Shown here: piece by piece, positions 1 through 9,265 of the stretch
How the letters are laid out: each line of letters begins with the position of its first letter
Numbering within the stretch: position 1 is the stretch's first letter
Origin: Ligilactobacillus agilis DSM 20509
GTDB taxonomy: Bacteria; Bacillota; Bacilli; Lactobacillales; Lactobacillaceae
Length of the DNA stretch: 51,737 nucleotides
Direction: 5' to 3'
Assembly (NCBI RefSeq): GCF_001436215.1
Contig: NZ_AYYP01000071.1
Coordinates: forward strand, 1 to 51,737
The notes under the pieces: model-generated
Seen by the model: only the letters and a program-made list of their open reading frames with translations
Told to the model about the DNA's origin: nothing
Databases searched by the model: none
Position numbers and translations under genes: made by a program

Positions 1-45
1 GTTGGCAAGATTTAATTTCACTTTGATAGTAATTTGTATCTCCAT
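1..45 (-). CDS. 5' end of a gene running off the left edge
   Basis: An ATG on the minus strand at 45-43 is preceded by a good ribosome binding site (AAGGTGA, five bases upstream) and opens a frame that continues to the window edge, starting M-E-I-Q-I-T-I-K. Only 15 codons are visible, so the product cannot be named. It is divergent from the Nudix remnant to its right. Confidence 0.45.
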   Translation of the reverse strand, partial: MEIQITIKVKLNLAN

Positions 46-196
46 TAGGTTCACCTTACTTTCTTTACTGACATTATAGCACTTTTGTTCGGTGAATACA
101 CATCATAAGGAAGCGAAAGGGTAAAAAGTAGGTTCTAACGAATCTAAAGTGAGGGCTATCCCTCCAGAGGTTAAAACCACTGGTATCCCGCCCTAA

Positions 197-727
197 ATTA
201 ATGAACAAGAAGCCCTAGATAAAGAGCTTATTTTACAACAGTTAACTAGCAATAACCAAGTTTTCTTACGTCAAAGTAAATTAGCCCACATTACCGTTTC
301 CGCCTGGATTATTAGCCCCGACCATCAAAAAGTTCTCATGGCTTATCACAACATCTACCAGTCCTGGGCCTGGCTGGGTGGGCATGCCGACGGTGAAACG
401 GACTTAAAACGGGTCATCCTGAAAGAAATCGCCGAAGAAAGCGGCTTGACGGCGGTCGAATTTGTGACCCCCTCCCTCTTTTCTTTAGAAGTCTTAACAG
501 TTGACGGACACCAAAAACACGGACACTATGTCTCATCCCACTTACACTTAAACGTTACTTACTTACTGCAGGCAAGCGACGACCTTCCTCTTAGGATTAA
601 AGCTGATGAGAATAGTCAAGTTGCCTGGTTAAAGCTTAGTGAGCTCAAACAAAAAGTCAGCGAACCGTGGTTTTATGACCACATCTACTCAAAATTAATG
701 GCTAAGGTCAAAACCCTTTGCCGATGA
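197..727 (+). pseudogene. Nudix hydrolase, N-terminus disrupted
   Basis: The frame encodes a Nudix-fold protein of the small lactobacillar type (I-N-E-Q-E-A-L-D-K-E near the start, W-A-W-L-G-G-H-A-D-G at the box). The family hydrolyses nucleoside diphosphates linked to another moiety. The first ATG in frame (338) would remove about 45 residues that align with the family's N-terminus. Those residues are readable back to codon 197, but a TAA at 194-196 closes the frame and no start codon lies between, so the true start has been lost by a frameshift or point mutation. In the Nudix box the usual first Glu is displaced (G-E-T instead of a D-E pair) and the Arg is Lys, while the metal-binding E-I-A-E-E core is intact. 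A shorter protein from 338 cannot be excluded. Confidence 0.6.
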
Positions 728-791
728 CTGGGCAAATGCTTGTAAATTTGTTATTCTAGGTAAGACTTTAGATATGGTTGGGGGAATTTTT

Positions 792-1223
792 ATGTCACGT
801 TTCAAAAAGAAGTACATCGCAGTTAGGGTTAGCTATCTTAACGGCAAGCAAGTTGAACTGCAATTACCCAAGGACTTGCAAAAGCCCATGTGGCATTACA
901 TTCACGAACACCCCCATGATTGGCAGCAGTTACTTTTAGGCGCCCTAATCAATACTCCAGCGGGCAAATATCGTAATCGAAAGGTGCCGTTGATGAAAGT
1001 TGGTAAAATTTGCGCCGTCTTTATCAAAAACAAGGCCCTTCCTAACCGTAGTCGGGGCCAGTTTATCACCGCCGATAAGTGGCAGTCCCCCCTCATTAAT
1101 CCCTGGCAAGCTGCCTTCAAGCAAAACGTTCGTTTTTTACAGCATGATTATCCACCCTTGCATAAATATTTGATTGCCAAAGACTGTTTACTTTGGTGGC
1201 TTAAAACCAAATGGCGCCCATGA
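792..1223 (+). CDS. hypothetical protein, 143 aa
   Basis: Small basic soluble protein, rich in Lys, Trp and His, with no transmembrane segment or signal peptide that I can see. I start it at the ATG at 792 because GGGGGAA lies eight bases upstream; an ATG 18 bases earlier lacks such a site. It has no recognised domain. It stands alone between the Nudix remnant and a strong terminator that begins four bases after its stop, so it is probably the last gene of its transcript. A function is not proposed. Confidence 0.6.
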   Translation: MSRFKKKYIAVRVSYLNGKQVELQLPKDLQKPMWHYIHEHPHDWQQLLLGALINTPAGKYRNRKVPLMKVGKICAVFIKNKALPNRSRGQFITADKWQSPLINPWQAAFKQNVRFLQHDYPPLHKYLIAKDCLLWWLKTKWRP

Positions 1224-1226
1224 CAA

Positions 1227-1279
1227 AACCGCTTGAAAGATTGACCAAAAATCAATCCTTCAAGCGGTTCTTATTTTTT
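1227..1279 (+). terminator. Rho-independent terminator
   Basis: An 18-bp near-perfect stem (arms 1227-1244 and 1252-1269, starting AACCGCTTGAA) is followed by a T-rich run on the plus strand. It ends the hypothetical gene before it. The convergent ATPase gene ends at 1284, and the minus strand shows a shorter T4 tail, so the hairpin may serve both. Confidence 0.85.
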
Positions 1280-1283
1280 AGCT

Positions 1284-3095
1284 TCAATTGGTTGCTAAGA
1301 GTTTTTCAAGGTCTCCACGTGTAATTAACTCTAAGTCACTTGGACCGTCACTTTGGGCTAGCCGACTAGCTTGGAGTCTAACTAACCGATCGTTTAAATT
1401 CCGTACCCACCGACCGTTACTGTGGTCATTGCTCTTTTGATAACTTTCACTAACTACGTAAGCATAAGCTGCCTGTTCTACCTGATAGTTACGCTTTTTT
1501 AGGTCCAGTAGCCCAATTTGTACTAATTCGGCTATGGTGTAGTCTGCAAAGGTAAAGGTGTTGGGAATCCGATTTTCTAACCCTGAATTCATTGCTAAAA
1601 ATGCCTGCATTTCCTTGGTATAGCCGGCAAAAATAATTACAATATCATCCCGATGGTCTTCCATAAACTTCAAGATTTCGTTGATGGCTTCTAACCCAAA
1701 GTCATTACTCCCTCCAGTACTCAAGGTGTAAGCTTCATCAATAAAGAGTACTCCACCTAAAGCTTCTTCCAGCTTCTTTCTGGTTTTTATTGCAGTCTGC
1801 CCAACGTATCCTGCCACCAAGTCACTCCGAGAAACTTCGATTAGGGTCGGTTTCCTAATCAACCCTTTTTGGTACAATAATTCCCCTAAAATACGGGCAA
1901 CCGTCGTCTTCCCAGTCCCTGGGTTTCCTAAAAACATTGCGTGCATACTCGTATTAGCCACTACCAAGCCGGCCTGTTTACGCTGTTGGTTAATTACATT
2001 GAGGTCAATAAAATTCTTGACCGCCCGTTTTACCTCCGCAATCCATATCAAACTATTTAGCTCAGCGTAGGCGTCTTTAGTTGCGTGGTTAGTGCCTAGC
2101 TGATCAGCTACCGCCTTAATATCTTCATTAGTAATGGTTTCTAAGTCCGTATCAGCCGTCGCCATCACCCGCTGCGACATCTGTTCGCGCAAGCGGTGGT
2201 TGAAGTCTGCCACCGCGCTCGCCTGGTTAAAGTTAGCCTGCTGACATAAGTGCGCCAATGTTTGGGTATAATAGTCCTCATCAGCCAAACGATACTGCCA
2301 GTCAGCCAGTAGTTTCTTTCCAATTTCAACTAATTCATTTTGACTATAACCAGTAAAATTCAACTGGTTGGGAAAATGTTTAGTAAAACCTGGAACTGAG
2401 TTTAATTTAGTAAGTTCTTTTTTAGGACCAGTTAGGATGATGACTGGTGTTTGCCCTTGCAATAATAAGTCTAATAACTCCGTTTGTCCTAGCAATTGTT
2501 GAGCTCCTTCGATTAAAAGGACCCCACCACGCGCATCTTCTAAGTATTCACCTAATCGTTCGTAGCCCCGCTCATCCGTTAATTCTTTGGCTTGGACTTT
2601 AATAAAGCGTTGCTCATCTACCAACTTAGCTTGGGCTAACTGTTGGACAAAATAGCGGGCACTAGTAGCCTTGCCACTACTTTTTGGCCCCATGAATAAG
2701 GCGTTTAAATTAACTCCCTCAGCGTTTAATCCCTGTTGTCTTCTGAGCTGATAAAAACGAGCCTTTTGTAAAATCGTTGCTAAACTAGCCTTGACTTCGC
2801 TTAAGCCCACTAACTTGTCTTCGGTTTGAAAACGAGTTTCAGCCTCTACTTGTTTCAAGCCAGTCGCTTGGTGCGCAAAGATTATGTGACTAGTCGCATC
2901 CGCTTTTAATTCAAGTAAACTAGCGTCACCGTCAGCTAGTTCGAGTTGCTCCACCGTCGCCAGCGCCCCATCTTCTAAGCGAATGTTAGGAGAAATTACC
3001 TCTTCAAAGAAAGCCTGTTTCAAATAAATCATCGCCTTAGCCCGCAGGTAAAGATTAATCACGTTTTCAGTGTGGGCCTTAAAGTAGAATTCCAA
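1284..3095 (-). CDS. tandem AAA+ ATPase, CbbX/SpoVK-like
   Basis: A 603-aa protein with two AAA+ modules, related to SpoVK/CbbX and EccA-type ATPases. The C-terminal module (about 345-600) is complete: Walker A G-N-P-G-T-G-K-T-T at 390-398, Walker B G-G-V-L-F-I-D-E-A-Y at 447-456, sensor I-I-F-A-G-Y-T near 487-493 and an Arg-finger-like S-G-L-E-N-R at 504-509. The N-terminal module (about 95-330) is degenerate: its P-loop reads G-P-K-S-S-G-K-A and its Walker B lacks the D-E pair (L-L-I-E-G-A), so it probably does not hydrolyse ATP. Residues 1-90 look like a TPR-like helical or substrate-binding region. Relatives remodel proteins, but the substrate here is unknown. It is monocistronic, and no type VII secretion genes are adjacent. 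Confidence 0.8.
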   Translation of the reverse strand: MEFYFKAHTENVINLYLRAKAMIYLKQAFFEEVISPNIRLEDGALATVEQLELADGDASLLELKADATSHIIFAHQATGLKQVEAETRFQTEDKLVGLSEVKASLATILQKARFYQLRRQQGLNAEGVNLNALFMGPKSSGKATSARYFVQQLAQAKLVDEQRFIKVQAKELTDERGYERLGEYLEDARGGVLLIEGAQQLLGQTELLDLLLQGQTPVIILTGPKKELTKLNSVPGFTKHFPNQLNFTGYSQNELVEIGKKLLADWQYRLADEDYYTQTLAHLCQQANFNQASAVADFNHRLREQMSQRVMATADTDLETITNEDIKAVADQLGTNHATKDAYAELNSLIWIAEVKRAVKNFIDLNVINQQRKQAGLVVANTSMHAMFLGNPGTGKTTVARILGELLYQKGLIRKPTLIEVSRSDLVAGYVGQTAIKTRKKLEEALGGVLFIDEAYTLSTGGSNDFGLEAINEILKFMEDHRDDIVIIFAGYTKEMQAFLAMNSGLENRIPNTFTFADYTIAELVQIGLLDLKKRNYQVEQAAYAYVVSESYQKSNDHSNGRWVRNLNDRLVRLQASRLAQSDGPSDLELITRGDLEKLLATN

Positions 3096-3199
3096 TCATT
3101 AGGGCCAACTATAAACCTTGCCATAGGGCCCACCCCTTCAAAACTTATTTTCCAACCTAATTATAGCAAATTTTGTTAAGGGCACTAGTCACAAAAATG

Positions 3200-3228
3200 T
3201 TACTTTCAAGCACATTTAAAGTTATAAT
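3200..3228 (+). promoter_or_regulatory. putative sigma-70 promoter of the XRE-UDP-sugar dehydrogenase pseudogene
   Basis: A perfect TATAAT at 3223-3228 lies 17 bases after a weak -35 (TTACTT, 3200-3205). It is about 50 bases upstream of the ATG at 3279, which has the ribosome binding site GAGGTG. Transcription of the broken gene may therefore persist. Confidence 0.5.
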
Positions 3229-3278
3229 TATTAGTGAGAACGCATCCCTTGTACTTTAAGATAACAGAGGTGATTAAA

Positions 3279-4757
3279 ATGCAAACCTTAAACCTATCCA
3301 AACTAGCAAGCTTAATCAAAAAAAGCGTCAAATCCTCGGGTTAACGCAACAAGCTTTAGCCAACCAAACGGGAATTAACCGAACTACTATTAGTAAGTTT
3401 GAATCCGGCCGCTTTTTTCCAAGCATCCCCCAACTCGAACAATTAGGGACTGCCTTAAATTTTGAGCTTGCCCCACTTTTCGAAACAGCACCGCCTCCCT
3501 CTACTTCTCCTAGCAAATCCTATAATATCACGGTGGTAGGTCTAGGTTACGTTGGCTTATCTTTGGCGGTTCTGTTAGCCTAACACAACCAGGTAACTGC
3601 CTTAGACCTAGTCAAGGCTAAGGTTGACTTAGTTAACCAAAGAAAAAGTCCGCTTCAAGACGACTACTTAGTTGACTACCTAGCCAATAAAGACTTGCGA
3701 TTAGTAGCGACTACGGACCCTACCACCGCCTACGCCAAGGCCGACTTCGTAATCGTTGCCACCCCCACTGATTACGATCCCGTTCAAAATTACTTTGATA
3801 CTAGTGCGGTTGAAGGGGTCGTTGCGGCTATTTTGGCAAGCAACTCTCACGCCCCGATTGTCATCAAATCAACCGTGCCAGTTGGTTATACGGCTGAACT
3901 CAACCACAAGTATCAGACCAACCGCATCCTCTTTAGCCCAGAATTCTTGCGGGAATCAAAGGCCTTATATGATAACCTCTATCCCAGCCGGATTATCGTT
4001 TCTAAGTCAGCTGACCCTAAGATTACCCAGGCTAGCCAGCTTTTTGCTAGCCTCCTAAAACAAGGTGCGCTTGCTAGCGATATTCCTACCCTCTTCATAC
4101 CTCCAACCGAAGCAGAAGCTGTCAAACTATTCGCCAACACCTACCTGGCCTTGAGGGTGGCTTATTTTAACGAGCTTGATACTTACGCTGAACTTAAAAA
4201 CTTGGATACACGGGCGATTATTAAGGGCGTCTGCCTTGACCCCCGCATTGGCAAGCATTACAATAATCCCTCCTTTGGTTACGGCGGGTATTGTTTACCC
4301 AAGGACACTAAACAACTTTTAGCTAACTACCAAGACGTCCCCGAAGATTTAATCGCGGCAATTGTCAAAGCCAATGCCACTAGAAAGGACTTCATTGCCG
4401 ACCAAGTTTTAAAACAGGCTGGTTATTACTCCTACACTAGCAGCAATGCCTTTTGCAACTGACTCTGAAAAGTCTGTTACCATCGGAGTCTACCGCCTAA
4501 CTATGAAAACTAATTCCGATAACTTTCGCTCCTCTTCTATCCAGGGAGTTATGAAGCGAATCAAGGCTAAGGGTGCCAAAGTAATCATCTATGAACCAAC
4601 TTTGGCCGACCAAGCTACCTTTTTTAACAGTCCGCTAGTCAACAACCTTGCAAGCTTTAAAGCCCAAAGTGACGTCATTATTGCCAACCGCTACTCCCTA
4701 GAATTGGCCGATGTTAAACAAAAAGTTTATACCCGCGACCTATTCGGCAAAGATTAA
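3279..4757 (+). pseudogene. XRE helix-turn-helix fused to UDP-glucose 6-dehydrogenase-like protein, broken
   Basis: The reading frame joins an N-terminal XRE DNA-binding domain (L-T-Q-Q-A-L-A-N-Q-T-G-I-N-R-T-T) by a Pro/Ser-rich linker to a nucleotide-sugar dehydrogenase. The enzyme part has the NAD motif G-L-G-Y-V-G, S-P-E-F-L-R-E, and catalytic Cys in Y-G-G-Y-C-L-P-K-D. Such enzymes oxidise UDP-glucose to UDP-glucuronate for polysaccharides. Three lesions are visible. The ATG frame shifts in the A7 tract at 3318-3324, where one more A would restore it. A TAA at 3581-3583 interrupts the Rossmann domain, where Gln CAA is likely ancestral. A frameshift near 4440-4460 separates the C-terminal domain (V-G-I-Y-R-L-T-M-K). 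No full product can be made. The neighbouring CDP-glycerol transferase suggests a former envelope-polymer role. Confidence 0.85.
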
Positions 4758-4806
4758 AAAATCACAGTTCAAGTTACACTGATTAAAAACTTGAACTGTG
4801 ATTTTT
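4757..4806. terminator. bidirectional Rho-independent terminator
   Basis: A 17-bp perfect stem (arms 4757-4773 and 4790-4806), A-rich on the left and T-rich on the right, lies between the convergent dehydrogenase pseudogene and the glycerophosphotransferase. It can end transcription from both sides. Confidence 0.85.
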
Positions 4807-4815
4807 CAGTTAATA

Positions 4816-5979
4816 TTATCTTGGATAGTAGTAAGCTAACACTCGCTCAGTAGCTTGACCATCATTTTGGGTATTCCACAACCGATTGAACTCAACTAAA
4901 TCTTGAAGCTGACATGGCTGGGCTAGAATTTGGCTTAACTCAGCCGCATTTTTAACTAGTGGACCTGGCAGCCAGGAAATAAAGTCAGACTGTAAACCCT
5001 CGTAGGCTGCGTAAGCTTCCAAATCGTAACAGTAAAAAATCAGCTGGCCCGCATTAAGCAGTAAGCTATAATCAAAAATCACGGAGGAATAGTCAGTAAT
5101 CAAGCGGGCTGTAATTACTAATACCTCTTCGGTCGAAAATTCATCTAACCACAAGACCTTGGGGTTATGACTATAGCGTTGTTTAAGCTTAACTGCGCTG
5201 GCTTTTAAATGGGGATGTAATTTAATCACCAAGACTTGCTTAGGCGCTAAGTTGGCAACCACCTCATCAAAGTCAGGGGGTAAATTAAGGGCCACTTGTC
5301 CCGAATTATCCCTTACTTCCCGGTAAGTAGGCGCATATAAGATTACTTCCTTTGTACGTAAATCAGGGTAGGCAGCTAATAAGCGGGCCTTAGTTTCTTT
5401 TTGCCAGTCTTGCTTAAATAACCTATCACTGCGGGGGTAACCTAACACCCTCATCTTGGTTGGGCTTACTTGGTAGCTGTTAGCAAAAACCTGGCCCATC
5501 TTAGGTGATGCGACCACGTAATCGTCAAATTGATCATAGACCTTACGAAAACGCCGCTGATCACTTGCAGACCGGGTGGCAGTCCGCGGTTCTTCTAAGC
5601 CAAAAGTTTTAATCGCCCCGTTGGCGTGCCAGACCTGAATGACTTTGACCTGGTGGTGATCAAGTAAACAGCCACCTAAAAAGGCATAGTAGTTATCACA
5701 AAAAAGTTTGCGCGCTGTTAGGATTAAACCCAATTTTTTAAAGGCAAAACCAAAGCCATCTTGAATTAACATGGTTTTGATTCCACTTGCCTCCAGTTGC
5801 TTAGCGGCTGCTTGACACTGAACTTGATAACAGACTAGTAGTTCATCTTTTTTAGCTAGGGCTTTAATAAAAGCCAGGTTATTTCCAAAGCTCATCAAGT
5901 AGACCGTGCCGGACTTAGGCTTGTTCACATAAAACAGGCTGACTAACTTAATTAACCATAAGTAGATTGTCTTTTTCAT
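4816..5979 (-). CDS. CDP-glycerol glycerophosphotransferase family protein
   Basis: A 387-aa protein of the TagB/TagF glycerophosphotransferase family, which moves glycerol phosphate from CDP-glycerol onto teichoic-acid or other cell-surface acceptors at the cytoplasmic membrane face. Family landmarks are A-P-T-Y-R-E in the middle, the donor-site K-L-H-P-H-L-K, and D-Y-S-S-V-I-F-D-Y near residue 300. The N-terminus has a hydrophobic stretch (W-L-I-K-L-V-S-L-F-Y) that likely docks on the membrane. Length fits TagB-like primases better than long TagF polymerases. It lies downstream of msrA and yitT on the same strand and could be co-transcribed with them (12-base gap to yitT). Confidence 0.85.
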   Translation of the reverse strand: MKKTIYLWLIKLVSLFYVNKPKSGTVYLMSFGNNLAFIKALAKKDELLVCYQVQCQAAAKQLEASGIKTMLIQDGFGFAFKKLGLILTARKLFCDNYYAFLGGCLLDHHQVKVIQVWHANGAIKTFGLEEPRTATRSASDQRRFRKVYDQFDDYVVASPKMGQVFANSYQVSPTKMRVLGYPRSDRLFKQDWQKETKARLLAAYPDLRTKEVILYAPTYREVRDNSGQVALNLPPDFDEVVANLAPKQVLVIKLHPHLKASAVKLKQRYSHNPKVLWLDEFSTEEVLVITARLITDYSSVIFDYSLLLNAGQLIFYCYDLEAYAAYEGLQSDFISWLPGPLVKNAAELSQILAQPCQLQDLVEFNRLWNTQNDGQATERVLAYYYPR

Positions 5980-5990
5980 GGACCAACCCC

Positions 5991-6863
5991 CTAGACAGAA
6001 GGTTCTTCAAAGTGCCCCATAATGTGGACATTATCGGCAATACTTACAAAGGCCTTTGGATCAGATTCACGCATAGCTTGGCGTAATTCCGGTAACTCAT
6101 AGCGTGAAATTACGGTAAAGAGTACGGTCTTTTCAACGTGCATATAAGCCCCTTCGGCTCCGTGAATAATCGTAATCCCGTGATTAATGTGGTTTTGCAC
6201 GCAGTCAATTACACTCTTAGGTTTAGTCGTAACAATCATCACCTGCATCTTTTGCTGCCGGGTGTAAACCATATCCATCACCTTAGCGTTAACTAATAAT
6301 CCCAGGGCGGAATAAAAGGCATAGGGCCAACCGTAAACTATTCCAGCCGCCGTAACAATGAAAAAGTTAAAGATAATGTTGATTGTCCCAATACTTTTAC
6401 CCGTGCGCTTCCGGATGGTTAAACCTAAAATATCCACCCCCCCGGTCGAAATCCCGTTTTTTAATGCCAAGCCCGTACCAAACCCGTTAATGGCTGCACC
6501 AAAGATGGCACAAATAATTGGATCCGTCGTTAGCGTTAGCGGCGTTAGCATCTTAATCATAAAACTTGAAGCAAAAACCGCAATTACCGTAAAAATGGTG
6601 AAGCGGTGTCCAATCTGAAACCAAGCTAAAACAAATAAGGGCATGTTTAAAACAAACAATAAGAGCGCCGTCGACAAAGGGAAAGGAGTATGCTTAGTCA
6701 AAGTGGTTATCAACTGGGCTAACCCTGTAATCCCTGAAGAATAAATATGACCTGGCGTCCAAAAAAAGTTCATTGCAATCGAAACCAAAATTCCGTAAAT
6801 AAAGGCAGTCGAGGCCCGCATCATGTAGACATGGCGCTTCCAAAGCTTCTGTAATTCATCCAT
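5991..6863 (-). CDS. YitT family membrane protein
   Basis: A 290-aa integral membrane protein with five or six hydrophobic segments over residues 15-190, including the family signature G-I-S-T-G-G-V-D-I-L. A soluble C-terminal DUF2179 domain follows (about 200-285), with G-I-T-I-I-H-G-A-E-G-A-Y and I-S-R-Y-E-L. The architecture is DUF161 plus DUF2179, typical of Firmicute YitT paralogues, whose transport or sensing role is not established. The ATG follows the msrA stop codon directly with no spacer, so translation is probably coupled to msrA. Confidence 0.88.
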   Translation of the reverse strand: MDELQKLWKRHVYMMRASTAFIYGILVSIAMNFFWTPGHIYSSGITGLAQLITTLTKHTPFPLSTALLLFVLNMPLFVLAWFQIGHRFTIFTVIAVFASSFMIKMLTPLTLTTDPIICAIFGAAINGFGTGLALKNGISTGGVDILGLTIRKRTGKSIGTINIIFNFFIVTAAGIVYGWPYAFYSALGLLVNAKVMDMVYTRQQKMQVMIVTTKPKSVIDCVQNHINHGITIIHGAEGAYMHVEKTVLFTVISRYELPELRQAMRESDPKAFVSIADNVHIMGHFEEPSV

Positions 6864-7388
6864 TTACTTTTCCCAGTGCTCCTTTTTAAATTGATTTCTC
6901 AGTCCCTCTTCCGCTTCAAACCGTGCTGGATTCTTCTTATAAAAATCTTGGTGGTATTCTTCCGCTTCATAAAAAGGCTTGGCATCTTCGATTTGAGTTA
7001 CGATTGGCTCGCTAAATTGACCACTTTCAGCCAGTCTTTGTCTAGATGCCGTAGCAATTTTTCTTTGCTCGTCAGAGTTGACAAAGATGACTGGTCGGTA
7101 ATTATCCCCCCGATCTTGAAATTGCCCCATCGCATCCGTTGGGTCGGTTTGATGCCAATAAATCTCAACTAGGTCCGCATAAGAAATAATGGTAGGGTCA
7201 AAGGTAATCTTAACTGCTTCCGTATGCCCCGTTGTATGTGAACAGACTTGTTCATAAGTTGGGTTAGGAACGTGGCCCCCCGTATAACCTGACCTTACCG
7301 AAATAATGCCCGGTTGCTCATCGAAGGGTTGAACCATACACCAAAAGCACCCACCAGCAAAGATAGCTGTTTCAACTTGTTGACTCAT
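6864..7388 (-). CDS. msrA: peptide-methionine (S)-S-oxide reductase
   Basis: MsrA repairs methionine-S-sulfoxide in proteins and free Met using thioredoxin. The catalytic motif G-G-C-F-W-C occurs at residues 12-17, followed by the family blocks S-G-Y-T-G-G and Y-W-H-Q-T-D-P-T-D, and Y-H-Q-D-F-Y near the C-terminus. At 174 aa it is a normal stand-alone MsrA without a fused MsrB domain. The start has a strong ribosome binding site (AGGAGGAATTTTA before ATG). It is the first gene of the msrA-yitT unit, possibly extending to the glycerophosphotransferase. Confidence 0.95.
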   Translation of the reverse strand: MSQQVETAIFAGGCFWCMVQPFDEQPGIISVRSGYTGGHVPNPTYEQVCSHTTGHTEAVKITFDPTIISYADLVEIYWHQTDPTDAMGQFQDRGDNYRPVIFVNSDEQRKIATASRQRLAESGQFSEPIVTQIEDAKPFYEAEEYHQDFYKKNPARFEAEEGLRNQFKKEHWEK

Positions 7389-7451
7389 TAAAATTCCTCC
7401 TGTCTAAACGAAAAACTTGAATTTATTATACAATAGATACTTTCAAATTAA

Positions 7452-7489
7452 AAAGTGTTAGCCTACTTTTAGCAGTAAGCTAACACTTT
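7452..7489 (-). terminator. terminator of the hisS-aspS operon
   Basis: An 11-bp stem (AAAGTGTTAGC at 7452-7462 with its complement at 7479-7489) is followed by TTTTT on the minus strand, immediately after the aspS stop codon. The loop contains a second inverted repeat (TTACTGCTAAAAGTAG). Confidence 0.8.
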
Positions 7490-7492
7490 AGT

Positions 7493-9262
7493 CTATTCTT
7501 CGTTCGTTTCTACTTCTAAACTTAATTCTTCTAATTGCTTAGCCGCTACGGTTGATGGTGCGTTAGTTAATGGTTCAGAGGCCTTGGAATTCTTAGGGAA
7601 GGCAATTACTTCGCGGATATTATCCTTCTTAGCCAAGAGCATTGCAAACCGGTCTAAACCTAAGGCTAAACCACCGTGTGGTGGGAACCCGTAATCTAGG
7701 GCATCCATGAACCAACCAAATTGTTCCTTAGCACTTTCTTCGCTAAAGCCTAAAGCCTTAAACATCTTTTCTTGAACTGACCGTTGGTGAATCCGAATCG
7801 AACCCCCACCGAGTTCATAACCGTTTAAGACGATATCATAACTTTGCGCGTGCGCCTTATGAGGGTCGGTTTCTAGCAAGGCAACGTCTTCTTCATTAGG
7901 CATTGTGAATGGGTGGTGAGCAGCAATGTAGCGCTCGAATTCTTCACTATATTCAAATAGTGGCCAGTCGACAACCCACACAAAGGCAAATTCATTAGGG
8001 TCAATTAAGTCTTGTTCCTTAGCTATTTCAACCCGCAGGTAACCTAAAGCATCGGCAACCACCTTAGCTTTATCCGCCACAAACAAGAGTAAGTCGCCGG
8101 CACTTGCATCGGTAGCCGCCTTAATTTTAGCAACGTGTTCTTCGTCAAAGAACTTAGCAATAGGACCGCTAAAGCCATCTTCTGTAACCTTAACCCAGGC
8201 TAAGCCCTTAGCCCCAAAGCGCTTGATATAGTCTTGCTTAGCTTCAATTTGCTTCCGGGAGTACTTATCGGCCCCGCCCTTAACCGCAATAGCCTTGACT
8301 TGACCACCATTAGCTAATGTTTGGTCAAAGACCTTAAAGCCGGCTCCGGCTACCGCTTGACTGAGGTCCTTTAATTCCATTTCAAAACGCAAATCAGGTT
8401 TATCGGAACCATAGCGGGCCATAGCTTCGTTCCAGCTAATCCGCTTAATTGGTGTTTTGATTTCGAGGCCTAAAGCAGCTTTCATAACCGCTTTTAACAA
8501 GCCTTCTGTCAATTCTTGGATTTCTTCTGCGGTCATAAAGGACATTTCCAAGTCGATTTGGGTAAACTCTGGTTGCCGGTCCCCACGCAAGTCTTCATCC
8601 CTAAAACAACGCGCAATTTGATAGTAGCGGTCAAAGCCAGCTCCCATCAATAACTGTTTAAAGAGTTGTGGTGACTGTGGTAAGGCATAAAAATGCCCTG
8701 GGTAAACCCGGGAAGGAACCAAGTAATCGCGGGCCCCTTCAGGGGTAGACCGTGTCAAATAAGGTGTTTCGATGTCAACGAAGTGATTTTCATCCAAGTA
8801 ACGGTGAACCGCTTGGGTAATCTTACTTCTAATCATCAAGGCTTTTTGCATTTCAGGCCGCCGTAAGTCCAGGTAACGATACTTAAGTCTTAATTCGTCC
8901 GAAACATTGATGTCATCTTGAATATAAAATGGGGTAGTCTTAGCCTGGTTTAAAACCTTAACCTGATGAACTTCGACTTCGATTTCCCCTGTTTTCATGT
9001 TAGGGTTAACGGCCCCGTCTTTACGGGCCCGCACAAAACCTTGCACCTCTAAGACGTATTCAGTCCGGAGGGTTTCGGCCACTTCAAGACTAGCTTGATC
9101 AAATTCTTGACTAAATACTAATTGAACAATCCCTTCTCGATCCCGTAAATCAATAAAAATTAAGTTCCCTAGGTCACGTCGTTTTTGAACCCAACCCTTT
9201 AATGTTACTTCTTGGTCTAGGTATTTTTTATCTACTAACCCACAATAAGTTGTTCGTTTCAT
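7493..9262 (-). CDS. aspS: aspartyl-tRNA synthetase
   Basis: Class IIb synthetase that attaches Asp to tRNA-Asp in the cytoplasm. The 589-aa protein has an N-terminal anticodon-binding OB fold ([14 protein letters not shown]), class II motif 2 ([13 protein letters not shown]), a bacterial GAD insertion and motif 3 near the end ([12 protein letters not shown]). Length is normal for bacterial AspRS. It starts three bases after the hisS stop, so the two genes form one operon controlled by the T-box leader upstream of hisS. Confidence 0.97.
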   Translation of the reverse strand: MKRTTYCGLVDKKYLDQEVTLKGWVQKRRDLGNLIFIDLRDREGIVQLVFSQEFDQASLEVAETLRTEYVLEVQGFVRARKDGAVNPNMKTGEIEVEVHQVKVLNQAKTTPFYIQDDINVSDELRLKYRYLDLRRPEMQKALMIRSKITQAVHRYLDENHFVDIETPYLTRSTPEGARDYLVPSRVYPGHFYALPQSPQLFKQLLMGAGFDRYYQIARCFRDEDLRGDRQPEFTQIDLEMSFMTAEEIQELTEGLLKAVMKAALGLEIKTPIKRISWNEAMARYGSDKPDLRFEMELKDLSQAVAGAGFKVFDQTLANGGQVKAIAVKGGADKYSRKQIEAKQDYIKRFGAKGLAWVKVTEDGFSGPIAKFFDEEHVAKIKAATDASAGDLLLFVADKAKVVADALGYLRVEIAKEQDLIDPNEFAFVWVVDWPLFEYSEEFERYIAAHHPFTMPNEEDVALLETDPHKAHAQSYDIVLNGYELGGGSIRIHQRSVQEKMFKALGFSEESAKEQFGWFMDALDYGFPPHGGLALGLDRFAMLLAKKDNIREVIAFPKNSKASEPLTNAPSTVAAKQLEELSLEVETNEE

Positions 9263-9265
9263 TAT

